Below are positions 51,101-59,009 of a DNA stretch of 64,000 nt, one piece after another. How positions within the stretch are numbered: position 1 is the stretch's first letter; each line of letters opens with the position of its first letter. The stretch comes from an uncultured Draconibacterium sp. GTDB taxonomy: Bacteria; Bacteroidota; Bacteroidia; Bacteroidales; Prolixibacteraceae. The notes beneath the pieces are model-generated. The model was not told where the DNA came from. It made no database searches and saw only the letters and a list, made by a program, of their open reading frames with translations. The stretch covers positions 2,281,001 through 2,345,000 of the forward strand of contig NZ_OY781981.1 in NCBI RefSeq assembly GCF_963677565.1. Direction: 5' to 3'. Position numbers and translations under genes: made by a program.

Positions 51101-51395
51101 TTGGTTCAAAGGTCATGGTAGTAACTTCGGTGGTGGTCCATCATGGGCTGCAATGGAGCGTTCTGATTGGGTTCGATTAAGAGATATTACTGTTTCTTAC
51201 GATCTTCCTGTTCAAAAGACTTTCTTGACAAATGCACAAGTTTATTTCACAGGTAAAAACTTGTTATTGTTCACACCTTACACTGGTATTGATCCTGAAA
51301 CAAACTTACAGGGATCAAGAAATGGTCAAGGAATGGATTACTTTAATAATCCTGGAACTAAAACATATTTGTTCGGTTTGAAAGTTACATTTTAA
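48186..51395 (+). CDS. susC: SusC/RagA-family TonB-dependent outer-membrane transporter (second pair)
   Basis: A 1069-residue paralogue of the first SusC with the same order: signal peptide (to about 21, LVSNA), CarboxypepD_reg-like domain (TGTVTSAEDNMPIPGVSVSV), plug with ELVGIDEVVVTAVGISREKR, NSLAGRTSGVQITSS, IKIRGAASITGNNEPLFVV and VLKGGAATALYGVRAANGAL, and the barrel ending in GTKTYLFGLKVTF. The first 110 residues are very like SusC1, while the barrels diverge, as expected for recent duplication with substrate change. It is followed by its SusD after 23 bases. Confidence 0.95.
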   Translation: MKKLAIFLSILLFMGNLVSNAQTKTLTGTVTSAEDNMPIPGVSVSVKGTTLGTITNIDGEYELRVPEDAQALIFSFVGMKTAEVEIGSGTVFDVSLDPELVGIDEVVVTAVGISREKRGLGYNTQSVDSEVLSSKPNADVVNSLAGRTSGVQITSSAGDAGASTHIKIRGAASITGNNEPLFVVNGMPIESGGGSTGVGGVTTSSRSIDLNPDDIESITVLKGGAATALYGVRAANGALIITTKSGKNLTKRKVEFHTSVGFDEVSQLPERQKLFAQGNNGVWQSGYADSWGPRISDLEYDGDPDYKWDPNGALVPKGTGNGTPAQYYDPYEFFQTGFTTNNRLNISNGGEMGSYYFSLSHLNQEGVIPNNEYERTTMRLNASTKLHEKVTMGADFAYTNSVSSQVQKGSNVSGVMLGLLRTAASFDNSAGYEFADGSQRNYRNGGGYDNPYWVVNNINYDENVNRFTGSGNLNVRFNEMFSLSYTAGIDWYTRRYTNTFKINSRGNPSGYMDEYMNYNGIFNSDLLLNFQKDITDDLNVKVTLGNNMFSTYSKYIYGDADGLEIDDFYQLSNSSSNTVSTGIYNYRTIAVFGDVQMAYKNMLYLGITGRNDWSTTMPEANISAFYPSLSLGFVFTEFDVFEGNDFLTYGKLRGSVARTANIAGAYNTSNYYYAAGTGDGWTNGVDFPYQGETGFSLGTGLGNPDLKHETMDSWEIGLDARFFNNRIGLDMSYFNNQNTDLLLSVPIAPSTGFTSVYMNAAEMESKGIEISVDATVVNGADFQWDVIANFTKMTNTVLKLADGVDNIVIGGFTVPDVRIVAGEEYGSIFGNDYYRDADGNLLINDDPTDNFRDGYPWTDTREMVNVGNTNPDWIANITNTFKYKDITLSFLWDIKKGGKLYNGTAFAMNKFGVSKRTENREVVYTPEGTIDFDQTPEENIVVFDGVYGHLDADGNPVGTGVDNTTPVVLDQDWFKGHGSNFGGGPSWAAMERSDWVRLRDITVSYDLPVQKTFLTNAQVYFTGKNLLLFTPYTGIDPETNLQGSRNGQGMDYFNNPGTKTYLFGLKVTF

Positions 51396-51418
51396 TATAA
51401 TTGAAAATTATAGTAATC

Positions 51419-52807
51419 ATGAGAAAAAATATATATAAGACGATGAAGACAGCCGGATTTGCTTTTGTTCTGCTGATTCTGGCTTCCTGCGATGGTCTTT
51501 GGATCGATACAGATTTAAATGTTGATCCAGATGCTCCGGCTGAAGTGCCAATGAAATTAATGCTACCTGCTATTCAGCAATCGGTTGGATACAATATGGG
51601 AGGTAACGATATTGTTAGAACAACAAACATTTGGATGCAGCAGTTTGATGGTGTTGATCGCCAATCTTTTACTGAATCACGTTACCAGTTGCTTCCTGCC
51701 GACGTTAATAATTTATGGAACTCGTTCTATACCGAAATATTTATGAACGGTTTGGTAATGATTGATAAAGCAGAGAATACAGAAGGAAAATACTCGCCAC
51801 ATAATGCAGGTGTTGCTAAAGTATTGGTGGCAACAACTTTGGGTATTACAACTGACGTATTTGGAGACATGCCTTTTAGTGAAGCTTTTAAAGGAAACGA
51901 AAGTGTTTTGGAACCTACATTTGATTCCCAGGAAACTTTATACTCAACACTTAATAGTTATCTTGACGGAGCTATTAGCGATTTTGGTAGCTCAGATAAC
52001 GCAGTAGACGTTGAAGGTGATGTTATTTATGGCGGAGACGTTGACATGTGGAAAAAAGCAGCTTATTCGATTAAAGCTCGTCATGCACTGCAACTGACAG
52101 CCAAAAATGGAAATTCTGCATACGAAGCAGCACTTTCTGCAGCAGCAAATGGATTTACCTCTCTTGGAGACGACTACCAGGTGCCTTTTGAAACCAACAA
52201 TAAGAACCCTATCTTCCAGTTTATGGAACAACGTACAGATATTCGTATGGGGGCAACTTTAGTTGATATGATGAAAGCTATCGAGGATCCGCGTATTCCA
52301 TTTTATGTGGCTGAAGACGGTGATGGTGAATATACCGGAAGTGTAATTGGATCAGAAAACAGCAATGCATCTCATCCTGGTGATTATGTTGCCGGAGCTA
52401 CAGCTCCAGTTGTTATCATGTCATATGCTGAATTGAAGTTCATTGAAGCTGAAGCACACTTTGCTCTTGGCCATTCAGATGAAGCTGCAGAGGCATTTGA
52501 AGCTGCAGTAGAAGCATCTGTAACTAAGGTAACCGGATCATTCGATCAAACTTGGTTTGATGATAACCTGGGAAGTGAGACTTTAACTATGGAACTAATT
52601 ATGGAGCAAAAGTATATTGCAAGCTTCGGTACAAATCAGGCATATGCTGATTATAGAAGAACTGGTTTGCCAGCCTTACAATTGCATCCTGACGCTCTGA
52701 TTCAAACTATTCCTAATCGTTTTCCTTATGCTCAGGATGAAATTACTTACAATGGTTCAAATGTTCCATCTGTAACTATTAGTGATAAATTATGGTGGGA
52801 TAATTAA
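51419..52807 (+). CDS. susD: SusD/RagB-family surface lipoprotein (second pair)
   Basis: A 462-residue SusD-like lipoprotein with Cys24 in LLILASCDGLW. Helical body elements: LNVDPDAPAEVPMKLMLPAI, the GITTDVFGDMPFSEAFKG motif that equals the DMWGDIPYS motif of the first SusD, IEAEAHFALGHSDEAAEAFE, and RRTGLPALQLHPDA near the end. I start at the ATG at 51419; the frame opens at 51401 and another ATG at 51443 would also leave a good signal peptide. The next gene starts 33 bases after its stop. Confidence 0.93.
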   Translation: MRKNIYKTMKTAGFAFVLLILASCDGLWIDTDLNVDPDAPAEVPMKLMLPAIQQSVGYNMGGNDIVRTTNIWMQQFDGVDRQSFTESRYQLLPADVNNLWNSFYTEIFMNGLVMIDKAENTEGKYSPHNAGVAKVLVATTLGITTDVFGDMPFSEAFKGNESVLEPTFDSQETLYSTLNSYLDGAISDFGSSDNAVDVEGDVIYGGDVDMWKKAAYSIKARHALQLTAKNGNSAYEAALSAAANGFTSLGDDYQVPFETNNKNPIFQFMEQRTDIRMGATLVDMMKAIEDPRIPFYVAEDGDGEYTGSVIGSENSNASHPGDYVAGATAPVVIMSYAELKFIEAEAHFALGHSDEAAEAFEAAVEASVTKVTGSFDQTWFDDNLGSETLTMELIMEQKYIASFGTNQAYADYRRTGLPALQLHPDALIQTIPNRFPYAQDEITYNGSNVPSVTISDKLWWDN

Positions 52808-52840
52808 TCCTCCTGAAATTAAATGCAAAATTGAAATATC

Positions 52841-53764
52841 ATGAAAAATATATTTAAAATTTTATTTGTAATAGTAGCATCAGGAGTTTTGTTATTCTCG
52901 TGCGAGGATATTGAAACAAACTTTGAAGAGCTAACAAACGCTCCTGATCCTAGTGCAACCTATTATTTGCAATTTATCGATGCTTCACAATCCTTGGAAA
53001 CAGCCGTAAGTGAAAGTGGGGAATTGGTAGAGATTGAGACAACAGTATCCGTGGCTTTAATGGGATTACCATCTAGCCAGGATATTAATGTAGATCTTAC
53101 ATTAGATCCTGCCTCAACAATGGAGGCAGACATGTTTACCTTATCTGCACAAAGTATTACTATCCCTGCCGGGAAAACATCCGGATCGGTAAGTTTAACA
53201 ACAATAGCAGAGAACATGCCTGTTGGCGAGGAGCTATCGTTTATTATGAATATGGATGCCGGTGAGCATAATAATCCAAATCCAAACGGAACTGTTGTAA
53301 ATTACAATATGCTTCGTATTAACTTCTGTCCTTTGGTAGACAACCCGGGTGACTTGGTTGGCGATTATGCCGGTACTGATGGTGCAGGAGCATATATGTA
53401 TAATGTGAATGTTACCACTTCGGCAGATGGAACAGAGTTAGAAGTTGGTGCAGGGCTTGGTTTTGGCTTTATTGCAGACTTCTGGGCAGAGACTGTAACT
53501 TCTGGAGGTAACTTTAAAATGACTATAAACGGTAATGGTACAATTGATATTCCAAGACAGTATCTTTTTACTACCGATTATGAAGGTTCTCCTTACGATT
53601 ATGAAATTGCAGGAACCGGTAAATGGGAAAACTGTGGCGATACTCCGAGATTGATTCTGGAGTATGATATTTACTATCCGGGAGATGATGTGGGACTGGC
53701 AGGTACATACTCGTCTTATTTGGATGGAATGACGTATCTGACTGCGGATATCACAATGCAATAA
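52841..53764 (+). CDS. Surface lipoprotein of unknown family at the end of the second SusCD operon
   Basis: A 307-residue lipoprotein: Cys21 in GVLLFSCEDIE. The N-terminal half (about 35-165) reads like a beta-sandwich of the Calx-beta/DUF1735 kind (VSVALMGLPSSQDINVDLTL, ITIPAGKTSGSVSLT), followed by a second all-beta region (about 170-307) with GDYAGTDGAGAYMYNVNVTT and many Gly/Tyr residues. Position after SusC/SusD is that of SusE/SusF-type surface-binding lipoproteins, so binding the imported substrate is a fair guess. No catalytic motif is visible. Confidence 0.85.
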   Translation: MKNIFKILFVIVASGVLLFSCEDIETNFEELTNAPDPSATYYLQFIDASQSLETAVSESGELVEIETTVSVALMGLPSSQDINVDLTLDPASTMEADMFTLSAQSITIPAGKTSGSVSLTTIAENMPVGEELSFIMNMDAGEHNNPNPNGTVVNYNMLRINFCPLVDNPGDLVGDYAGTDGAGAYMYNVNVTTSADGTELEVGAGLGFGFIADFWAETVTSGGNFKMTINGNGTIDIPRQYLFTTDYEGSPYDYEIAGTGKWENCGDTPRLILEYDIYYPGDDVGLAGTYSSYLDGMTYLTADITMQ

Positions 53765-53792
53765 GGAAGTGAAGCTTTAAAAATATCCAGTT

Positions 53793-53822
53793 TAATTAGT
53801 GGAGAATTAATTCTCCACTAAT
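53793..53822. repeat. 30-bp perfect palindrome
   Basis: AATTAGTGGAGAATT and its exact inverted complement with no spacer. It has no clear T-run, and sits 29 bases after the operon stop, before the main terminator. It could be a 3'-end processing hairpin or a protein-binding site. Confidence 0.8.
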
Positions 53823-53850
53823 TATTATTCTGAGATTGAAGCATAAAAAT

Positions 53851-53891
53851 AAAAATCGGGTAAATCTTACTATTAGATTTACCCGATTTTT
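53851..53891 (+). terminator. Terminator of the second SusCD operon
   Basis: Perfect 17-bp stem (53851-53867 with 53875-53891), 7-base loop, T-rich on both strands; may act bidirectionally. Confidence 0.92.
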
Positions 53892-54079
53892 ATTTGATAC
53901 ACTTTCTGTTGTTTACTCTAAATTTATGGCAGTTTCATTTTATTACCTTAACTGCTTTTCTTGATGCTCTATATTTCTTTGTTTGATACGAGAAGGTCTT
54001 AAAGCTTTTGAGCTAATTTAGTTCGAAACTTTCTCCGGCTCTAGACATATATATACTGAATGAAAAGTGAAATATATTA

Positions 54080-54796
54080 CTAAATAGAGTTGTAGTAATT
54101 TACAAGTTTTATTAGGTCGCTTTTTTCTTTAACATTTATCTTGTTCGACTTTATGAAGGCTTTAACATCTTCCTGGTTTCGGGGAATGTTCTTTATAAAA
54201 CTTTTTTTGTTCTTTACTATAAATGGGGCACCTCCCTCGATTCGACAAAAAAATGAGTTACGTTCAACGTAATAGTATTCTTTTGTTCCACCTCCACCGC
54301 CGTAGTTTGAAACAAAACTATCGTATACCATTTTTTTATTTCGTTTCAGAAACAGGGATAACTCGCCATCTAAGATAAGCTGTAAATAACCATTACGTCT
54401 AATCGATTCTTCTGTTGTGCTAAACCGTGGATCGTAGATGAACTCTTTATCTTGTAACTGAATTAATTTTACCTGATAAGGTTTATTTATTGTTAGTGTA
54501 TCATTGTTATTTTTTATCTGAAACTGATCTAATACAACATTGTAACGTAACAATAATTCGTCGGAGATATCTCCATTTTTTAATTCAATTATGCCTGGAG
54601 TAAATGATTGATCCAAAAATGGAGTTCCATTTATAGGGATAGAGCTTCCTGAACTATAAGTATGTGTTGTTACTCCATCGATAACTTTTGTGTTTCTGAC
54701 TAAGGTCCCGGAAGGAAGTTGTACATCTTTTAAATCCTGAGCTGAGGATAAGAAAGTTGTTACGATAAGTAATAGTAATGATAGCGAAAATTTCAT
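54080..54796 (-). CDS. Secreted protein of unknown function
   Basis: A 238-residue protein with a clear signal peptide (KFSLSLLLLIVTTFLSSAQ, cleavage near 20). The body is predicted mixed beta/alpha without a motif I recognise: TPFLDQSFTPGIIEL, LLLRYNVVLDQFQIKN, a Gly-rich VSNYGGGGGTKEYYYVE and a Lys-rich C terminus ending in LVNYYNSI. I start at the inner ATG at 54796, which begins the signal peptide; the frame opens at 54835. Proteins of this outline are common and unnamed in Bacteroidota. Confidence 0.75.
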   Translation of the reverse strand: MKFSLSLLLLIVTTFLSSAQDLKDVQLPSGTLVRNTKVIDGVTTHTYSSGSSIPINGTPFLDQSFTPGIIELKNGDISDELLLRYNVVLDQFQIKNNNDTLTINKPYQVKLIQLQDKEFIYDPRFSTTEESIRRNGYLQLILDGELSLFLKRNKKMVYDSFVSNYGGGGGTKEYYYVERNSFFCRIEGGAPFIVKNKKSFIKNIPRNQEDVKAFIKSNKINVKEKSDLIKLVNYYNSI

Positions 54797-54928
54797 TTTT
54801 TGATTATTGATTATTAACACGTTAAAAATAATCAATTATCTAATAAAATGGCTGTTTTTTACACAACACTGATAAAAGTCATGTGGCTTACTTTGTGATT
54901 GTTTCACTCCATTATTTGTCCATAATAA

Positions 54929-56194
54929 TTACGTCTTTCGCTTCTTCTTTTTAGCTGCCGGAAACAATACATTGTTCAAAATTAGCCGGTAACCCGGAGA
55001 GTTAGGATGCAGGCTTAGGTCAGTTGGCGGATCGCCAATCAGGTGGCGGTAATCTTCGGGATCATGGCCGCCATAAAAGGTCCAGAATCCTTTTCCTTGT
55101 TCGCCATGAATATAGCGTGCTTCGTTGGCGGGTTTATTCTCGCCCAGAATCAGTACATTCGATTTTAATACCTCTTTGCGGTAAGCTGTTGTTTGTCCCA
55201 TAAAACCTTTAATAAGGTTGTGGTGGTTCTGGCAAAGCATGGTTGGAATTGGGTCCCATTTCGCCGAAAAATCGAATAAAGTAAAGTAGTCGTTTTCGCG
55301 GGCTACATGGCGGTGGTCGGTAGCATCAATATTAGAGAACTCGTATACGTACGGACTTTTCTCCAGCTTAAAATTCTCGAAAGCAAAGGTGTTGTGGAAA
55401 TCTAACTTTTCATCTACGTTGGCCTCCATAGGGTCGCCGTCGAACATATTCTCGCAAATATCAACACCTACTGCTGCCAGCGAAATATCGTAAGTATCAG
55501 TAGCGGCACACATGGCAAACAAAAAACCACCGTTTTGCACGTATTGCTGTATCTCGCGTGTAACAAACGATTTCATTTCCGACACTTTCATAAAACCAAG
55601 TTTTTGTGCCAGTTGTTTGTTAATGCTCACTTCCTGTTGGTACCACGGCATGTGTTGGTACGAGCGCCAGAATTTACCAAATTGACCGGTAAAATCTTCG
55701 TGGTGTAAGTGCAGCCAGTCGTAATCCTTTAGGTTTCCGTTTAGTATTTCTTCGTCGTAAATAATATCGTAATTAATCTCGGCATAGGTTAAAACCATGG
55801 TAACTGCATCATCCCAGGGTTGTTTGTTGGGCGGCGAGTAAACGGCAATTTTGGGCGCTTTGTTCATTGCCACGGCATCCTGATTTACATCGGGTTGTGC
55901 AATTTCGTTTAATATACCCGAAGCCTGTGTGTCGCTTATCACCTCAAAACTAACGCCCCGTATTATACACTCGTTCTCAATCTCGGGGTGGTGTTCCATT
56001 AAAAAACTACCACCGCGGTAGTTGAGTAACCATTTAACCTCGATGTCTTGTTCCAGCACCCAATAAGCAATTCCATACGATTTCAGGTGATCCTTTTGTA
56101 GTTCGTCCATCGGGATGAGTATATGAACGGCTCCGGCATGCAATGTTATAAAGAGCATAACGGGCAAGAGGAATATTTTAATGAGTGTGCGCAT
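54929..56194 (-). CDS. Conserved secreted Bacteroidota protein (often labelled 'asparagine synthetase B')
   Basis: A 421-residue exported protein; signal peptide to about 22 (LHAGA). Start segment HILIPMDELQKDHLKSYGIAYW, WLLNYRGGSFLMEH, KIAVYSPPNKQPWDDAVTMV, YDWLHLHHEDFTGQFGKFW, and the C-terminal FWTFYGGHDPEDYRHLIGDP. I recall relatives carrying the name asparagine synthetase B, but I see no N-terminal Cys or AsnB domain. The central region (FLFAMCAATDTYD) resembles a glutamine-amidotransferase-like Rossmann fold, and the CAATD Cys could be functional. The basic tail KKKKRKT is odd for an exported protein. Confidence 0.75.
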   Translation of the reverse strand: MRTLIKIFLLPVMLFITLHAGAVHILIPMDELQKDHLKSYGIAYWVLEQDIEVKWLLNYRGGSFLMEHHPEIENECIIRGVSFEVISDTQASGILNEIAQPDVNQDAVAMNKAPKIAVYSPPNKQPWDDAVTMVLTYAEINYDIIYDEEILNGNLKDYDWLHLHHEDFTGQFGKFWRSYQHMPWYQQEVSINKQLAQKLGFMKVSEMKSFVTREIQQYVQNGGFLFAMCAATDTYDISLAAVGVDICENMFDGDPMEANVDEKLDFHNTFAFENFKLEKSPYVYEFSNIDATDHRHVARENDYFTLFDFSAKWDPIPTMLCQNHHNLIKGFMGQTTAYRKEVLKSNVLILGENKPANEARYIHGEQGKGFWTFYGGHDPEDYRHLIGDPPTDLSLHPNSPGYRLILNNVLFPAAKKKKRKT

Positions 56195-56343
56195 CTTGTT
56201 TTTGTTTTATTACAGCAAAACAGGCATTTGGTTCAAATTGATTTGTGAATGATGATTAACAATTTATGAACTCCGTCTTTACAAGTTTATTGTTTGGCTG
56301 AAAAACCTGCAATCGTTGTTCTGCATTCGAAATTCTTCTTTCT

Positions 56344-57876
56344 TTAAAACGGAGCATCGCTGGTTGATGAATTCTGGTTATCAAAGCCTCTGTTGGATGA
56401 CATTCCGGCAGCCATGCTGTCTTCGTCTTCATTCATAGATGAGCCAAACGTTTGAACCTCTTGCGAGAAATCTCCTGCATCAAACTGAGGATCAAGGTCA
56501 GAGAAACGTGCCATCTCTTTCTGGAATCGAAGTGGAACATCGGCAGTAGCACCGTTACGGTGTTTTGCAATGATCAATTCGGCAATTCCCAGCAGTGAAT
56601 TACCCGATTCGTCTTCTGTAATTCCAAAATATTCAGGACGGTGTATAAAGCACACAATATCTGCATCCTGCTCAATCGCTCCCGATTCACGAAGATCGGA
56701 CAGCTGAGGACGTTTACCTTCGCGCGATTCAACGGCACGGCTCAACTGCGACAGGGCAATAATCGGCACGTCCAGTTCCTTTGCAATGGCTTTTAGCGAA
56801 CGCGAGATCATACTTACTTCCTGTTCGCGACTTCCACGTGTATCTGTTCCGGCAGTCATCAGCTGAAGGTAATCGACAATAATAATGTCAACATCGTGCT
56901 GCATTTTTAAACGGCGGCATTTTGCCCTGAACTCAAAAATCGATAAGGCAGGAGTATCATCGATAAAAATAGGAGCTTCATCAAGTGTTTTAATTCGTTG
57001 GTTAAGTTGTGCCCATTCATAATCTTCCAGTTTCCCGGTTTTAATTTTCTCTCCACCCAATTCCGATTCTGCAGAAATTAAACGGTTTACCAACTGCAAC
57101 GATGACATCTCGAGGGAGAAAATAGCTACTGCCTGACGGTGATCAACAGCCATATTTCGGGCCATCGACAGTACAAATGCTGTTTTACCCATCGCAGGAC
57201 GTGCAGCCAAAATAACCAATGCTGAACGTTCCCATCCCGAAGTAATCCGGTCAACCGCCGTAAAGCCGGATGGTACACCGCTTAAACCATCGGGCTTCGA
57301 ACGTGCTGCTTCAATTTGAAGTACTGCCTGGTTCAGGATAGGTTTTATCGGTACTGTTTCTTTTTTGATATTCCCTTCCGAAACCTGGAATAATGCAGAC
57401 TCTGAAAAATCAATAAGATCGTCCACATCGATGGTATCGTCATAGGCTTTTGTTTGAATTTCGGAAGAAACACGGATTAATTCGCGTTGCATGTACTTTT
57501 GGGCAATAATACGCGCATGAAATTCAATGTGAGCAGCAGAGGCAACCCGGCGGGTAAGTTGTGTAATGTAGGCCGGACCACCAACTTCATCCAGTTGGTT
57601 TCGGTCTTTTAATTCCTGTGTTACCATCAATAGGTCGACAGGTTTTTCCTTGCCCGACAGGGTTTTTATTGCATCAAATATTTTTTTGTGTTCTTCTTTA
57701 TAAAAACTGTCAGAATCAATGGTGTCAGCAACAGTGACATATGCATCGCGTTCAAGCATTAAAGCTCCCAATACTGCTTCTTCAACATCAACTGCCTGAG
57801 GAGGTAGCTGGCCATATTGTGCATTAATTTGTTCTACTGTATTTTGTTGCTGATTTGGTCTTTTTCGTTGTGCCAT
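56344..57876 (-). CDS. dnaB: Replicative DNA helicase DnaB
   Basis: The hexameric 5'-3' helicase of the replication fork. 510 residues: N-terminal domain about 25-130 (PPQAVDVEEAVLGALMLERD), a linker, and the RecA-type C-terminal domain with Walker A AARPAMGKTAFVLS (about 220-233), FSLEMSSLQLVNRLISAES, IIIVDYLQLM (Walker B), SREQEVSMISRSLKAIAKEL and LSQLSRAVESREGKRP. The frame opens at 57897; I prefer the ATG at 57876 (MAQRKRPN). No intein is present. It is single, with a strong promoter and a hairpin at the expected 5' end of the mRNA. Confidence 0.96.
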   Translation of the reverse strand: MAQRKRPNQQQNTVEQINAQYGQLPPQAVDVEEAVLGALMLERDAYVTVADTIDSDSFYKEEHKKIFDAIKTLSGKEKPVDLLMVTQELKDRNQLDEVGGPAYITQLTRRVASAAHIEFHARIIAQKYMQRELIRVSSEIQTKAYDDTIDVDDLIDFSESALFQVSEGNIKKETVPIKPILNQAVLQIEAARSKPDGLSGVPSGFTAVDRITSGWERSALVILAARPAMGKTAFVLSMARNMAVDHRQAVAIFSLEMSSLQLVNRLISAESELGGEKIKTGKLEDYEWAQLNQRIKTLDEAPIFIDDTPALSIFEFRAKCRRLKMQHDVDIIIVDYLQLMTAGTDTRGSREQEVSMISRSLKAIAKELDVPIIALSQLSRAVESREGKRPQLSDLRESGAIEQDADIVCFIHRPEYFGITEDESGNSLLGIAELIIAKHRNGATADVPLRFQKEMARFSDLDPQFDAGDFSQEVQTFGSSMNEDEDSMAAGMSSNRGFDNQNSSTSDAPF

Positions 57877-57906
57877 TTTGATTTTTTCTGCATTCAATTA
57901 GTAGCC

Positions 57907-57922
57907 CGGGTTTTTCAACCCG
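57907..57922 (-). promoter_or_regulatory. Hairpin at the 5' end of the dnaB leader
   Basis: CGGGTT and AACCCG pair around a four-base loop. The expected transcript start (about 57920) falls at its edge, so the mRNA would begin with this stem, which may protect it from decay. Confidence 0.4.
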
Positions 57923-57926
57923 AAGT

Positions 57927-57958
57927 CAAAAATAGAAATTTACCTCACCTGTAACAAA
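57927..57958 (-). promoter_or_regulatory. dnaB promoter, TTTG-N20-TATTTTTG
   Basis: On the minus strand TTTG (57955-57958), 20-base spacer, TATTTTTG (57927-57934): both Bacteroidota boxes perfect. Confidence 0.7.
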
Positions 57959-58019
57959 GGATTGCCAACGCTGTTTTCATTCATTTGCGAACAGCTTATT
58001 CACAATCAATGTTGATAGG

Positions 58020-59009
58020 TTATTTGTTGAGCTTTTCCTCAATTATTTGCGAAATAATTGATTTTAGGGTGCTTCCCATTGCTTCAATCTGTTGCGGTAT
58101 AAAGCTGGTAGCAGTCATTCCGGGAGTAGTATTTACTTCCAGGAAATAGAACTCTTCGTCCTGTAAAATAAAATCGATTCGAACAATGCCCGAGCATTCG
58201 CAAAGATCGTATATTTTTGATGTAAGTGCCTGACATTCTTCGAACAAGTTCTCGGGCAGGCGGGCAGGAGTGATCTCTTCTGTTGCTCCGGGAGTGTATT
58301 TTGCTTCGAAATCGAAAAACTCATTTTGAGGGATAACTTCGGTAATTGGGAAGATAATTTTTTCACCATTCAGGCGAACAGCACCGCAGGTAAATTCATG
58401 ACCGTCGATGAATTGTTCAACCAGTGCCTCTTCGCTTTCTTTCCAGGCTTTTTCAATGGCTTCTGTTACCTGGCCAAGTTCTTTAACTTTTGTAATGCCA
58501 AAACTTGATCCGCCCGCATTGGGTTTTACAAAAATTGGCAATCCGAGCTCTTCAACAATATCTTCAGCGTTAATTGTTTCTCCGCGTTTAAATTTTCGCG
58601 ATACGGCCATTTTAATTCCATTGGAACGCAGGTAGTTGTTACAAAACCATTTGTTAAAAGTTAGCGACGAAGCGTGTACGTTGCAAGTTGAGTAAGGAAT
58701 ATTCAACAGTTCGAAGTAGCCTTGCAGTATTCCGTCTTCTCCGGGTGTTCCGTGAATAGTAATATAAGCAAAATCGAATTTAATTTTTTCACCATCCTTT
58801 TTGAAGGAAAAGTCAGATTTATCGATATCGGCGATTTTTTGCTCGTTTTGAAAAACTTCCCATTTATCTCCCTTCATTTGAACAAGCCAGGGTGTATATT
58901 TATCGCTGTCGACAGCCTTTAAAACGTTGGCTCCGCTTTTTACTGAAACTATAAATTCCGATGAATCGCCTCCGGCAATTACGGCAATATTGGGTTTGTT
59001 GTTATTCAT
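58020..59009 (-). CDS. ddl: D-alanine--D-alanine ligase
   Basis: Makes D-Ala-D-Ala for peptidoglycan. A 329-residue ATP-grasp enzyme: NIAVIAGGDSSEFIVSVKSG, TIHGTPGEDGILQGYFELLN, SLTFNKWFCNNYLR, LPIFVKPNAGGSSFGITKV, GHEFTCGAVRLNG, IRIDFILQDEEFYFLEVNTT and PGMTATSFIPQQ. It overlaps rluD by eight bases and is the third gene of the PASTA-rluD-ddl operon. With murF-alr it covers the D-Ala branch of wall synthesis in this window. Confidence 0.96.
   Translation of the reverse strand: MNNNKPNIAVIAGGDSSEFIVSVKSGANVLKAVDSDKYTPWLVQMKGDKWEVFQNEQKIADIDKSDFSFKKDGEKIKFDFAYITIHGTPGEDGILQGYFELLNIPYSTCNVHASSLTFNKWFCNNYLRSNGIKMAVSRKFKRGETINAEDIVEELGLPIFVKPNAGGSSFGITKVKELGQVTEAIEKAWKESEEALVEQFIDGHEFTCGAVRLNGEKIIFPITEVIPQNEFFDFEAKYTPGATEEITPARLPENLFEECQALTSKIYDLCECSGIVRIDFILQDEEFYFLEVNTTPGMTATSFIPQQIEAMGSTLKSIISQIIEEKLNK

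Larger units (their letters stand above)
53765..54079. other. Gap with palindrome and terminator after the second SusCD operon
   Basis: 315 bases containing a 30-bp perfect palindrome and a 17-bp-stem terminator (listed). The rest is AT-rich with no gene seen. Confidence 0.7.
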
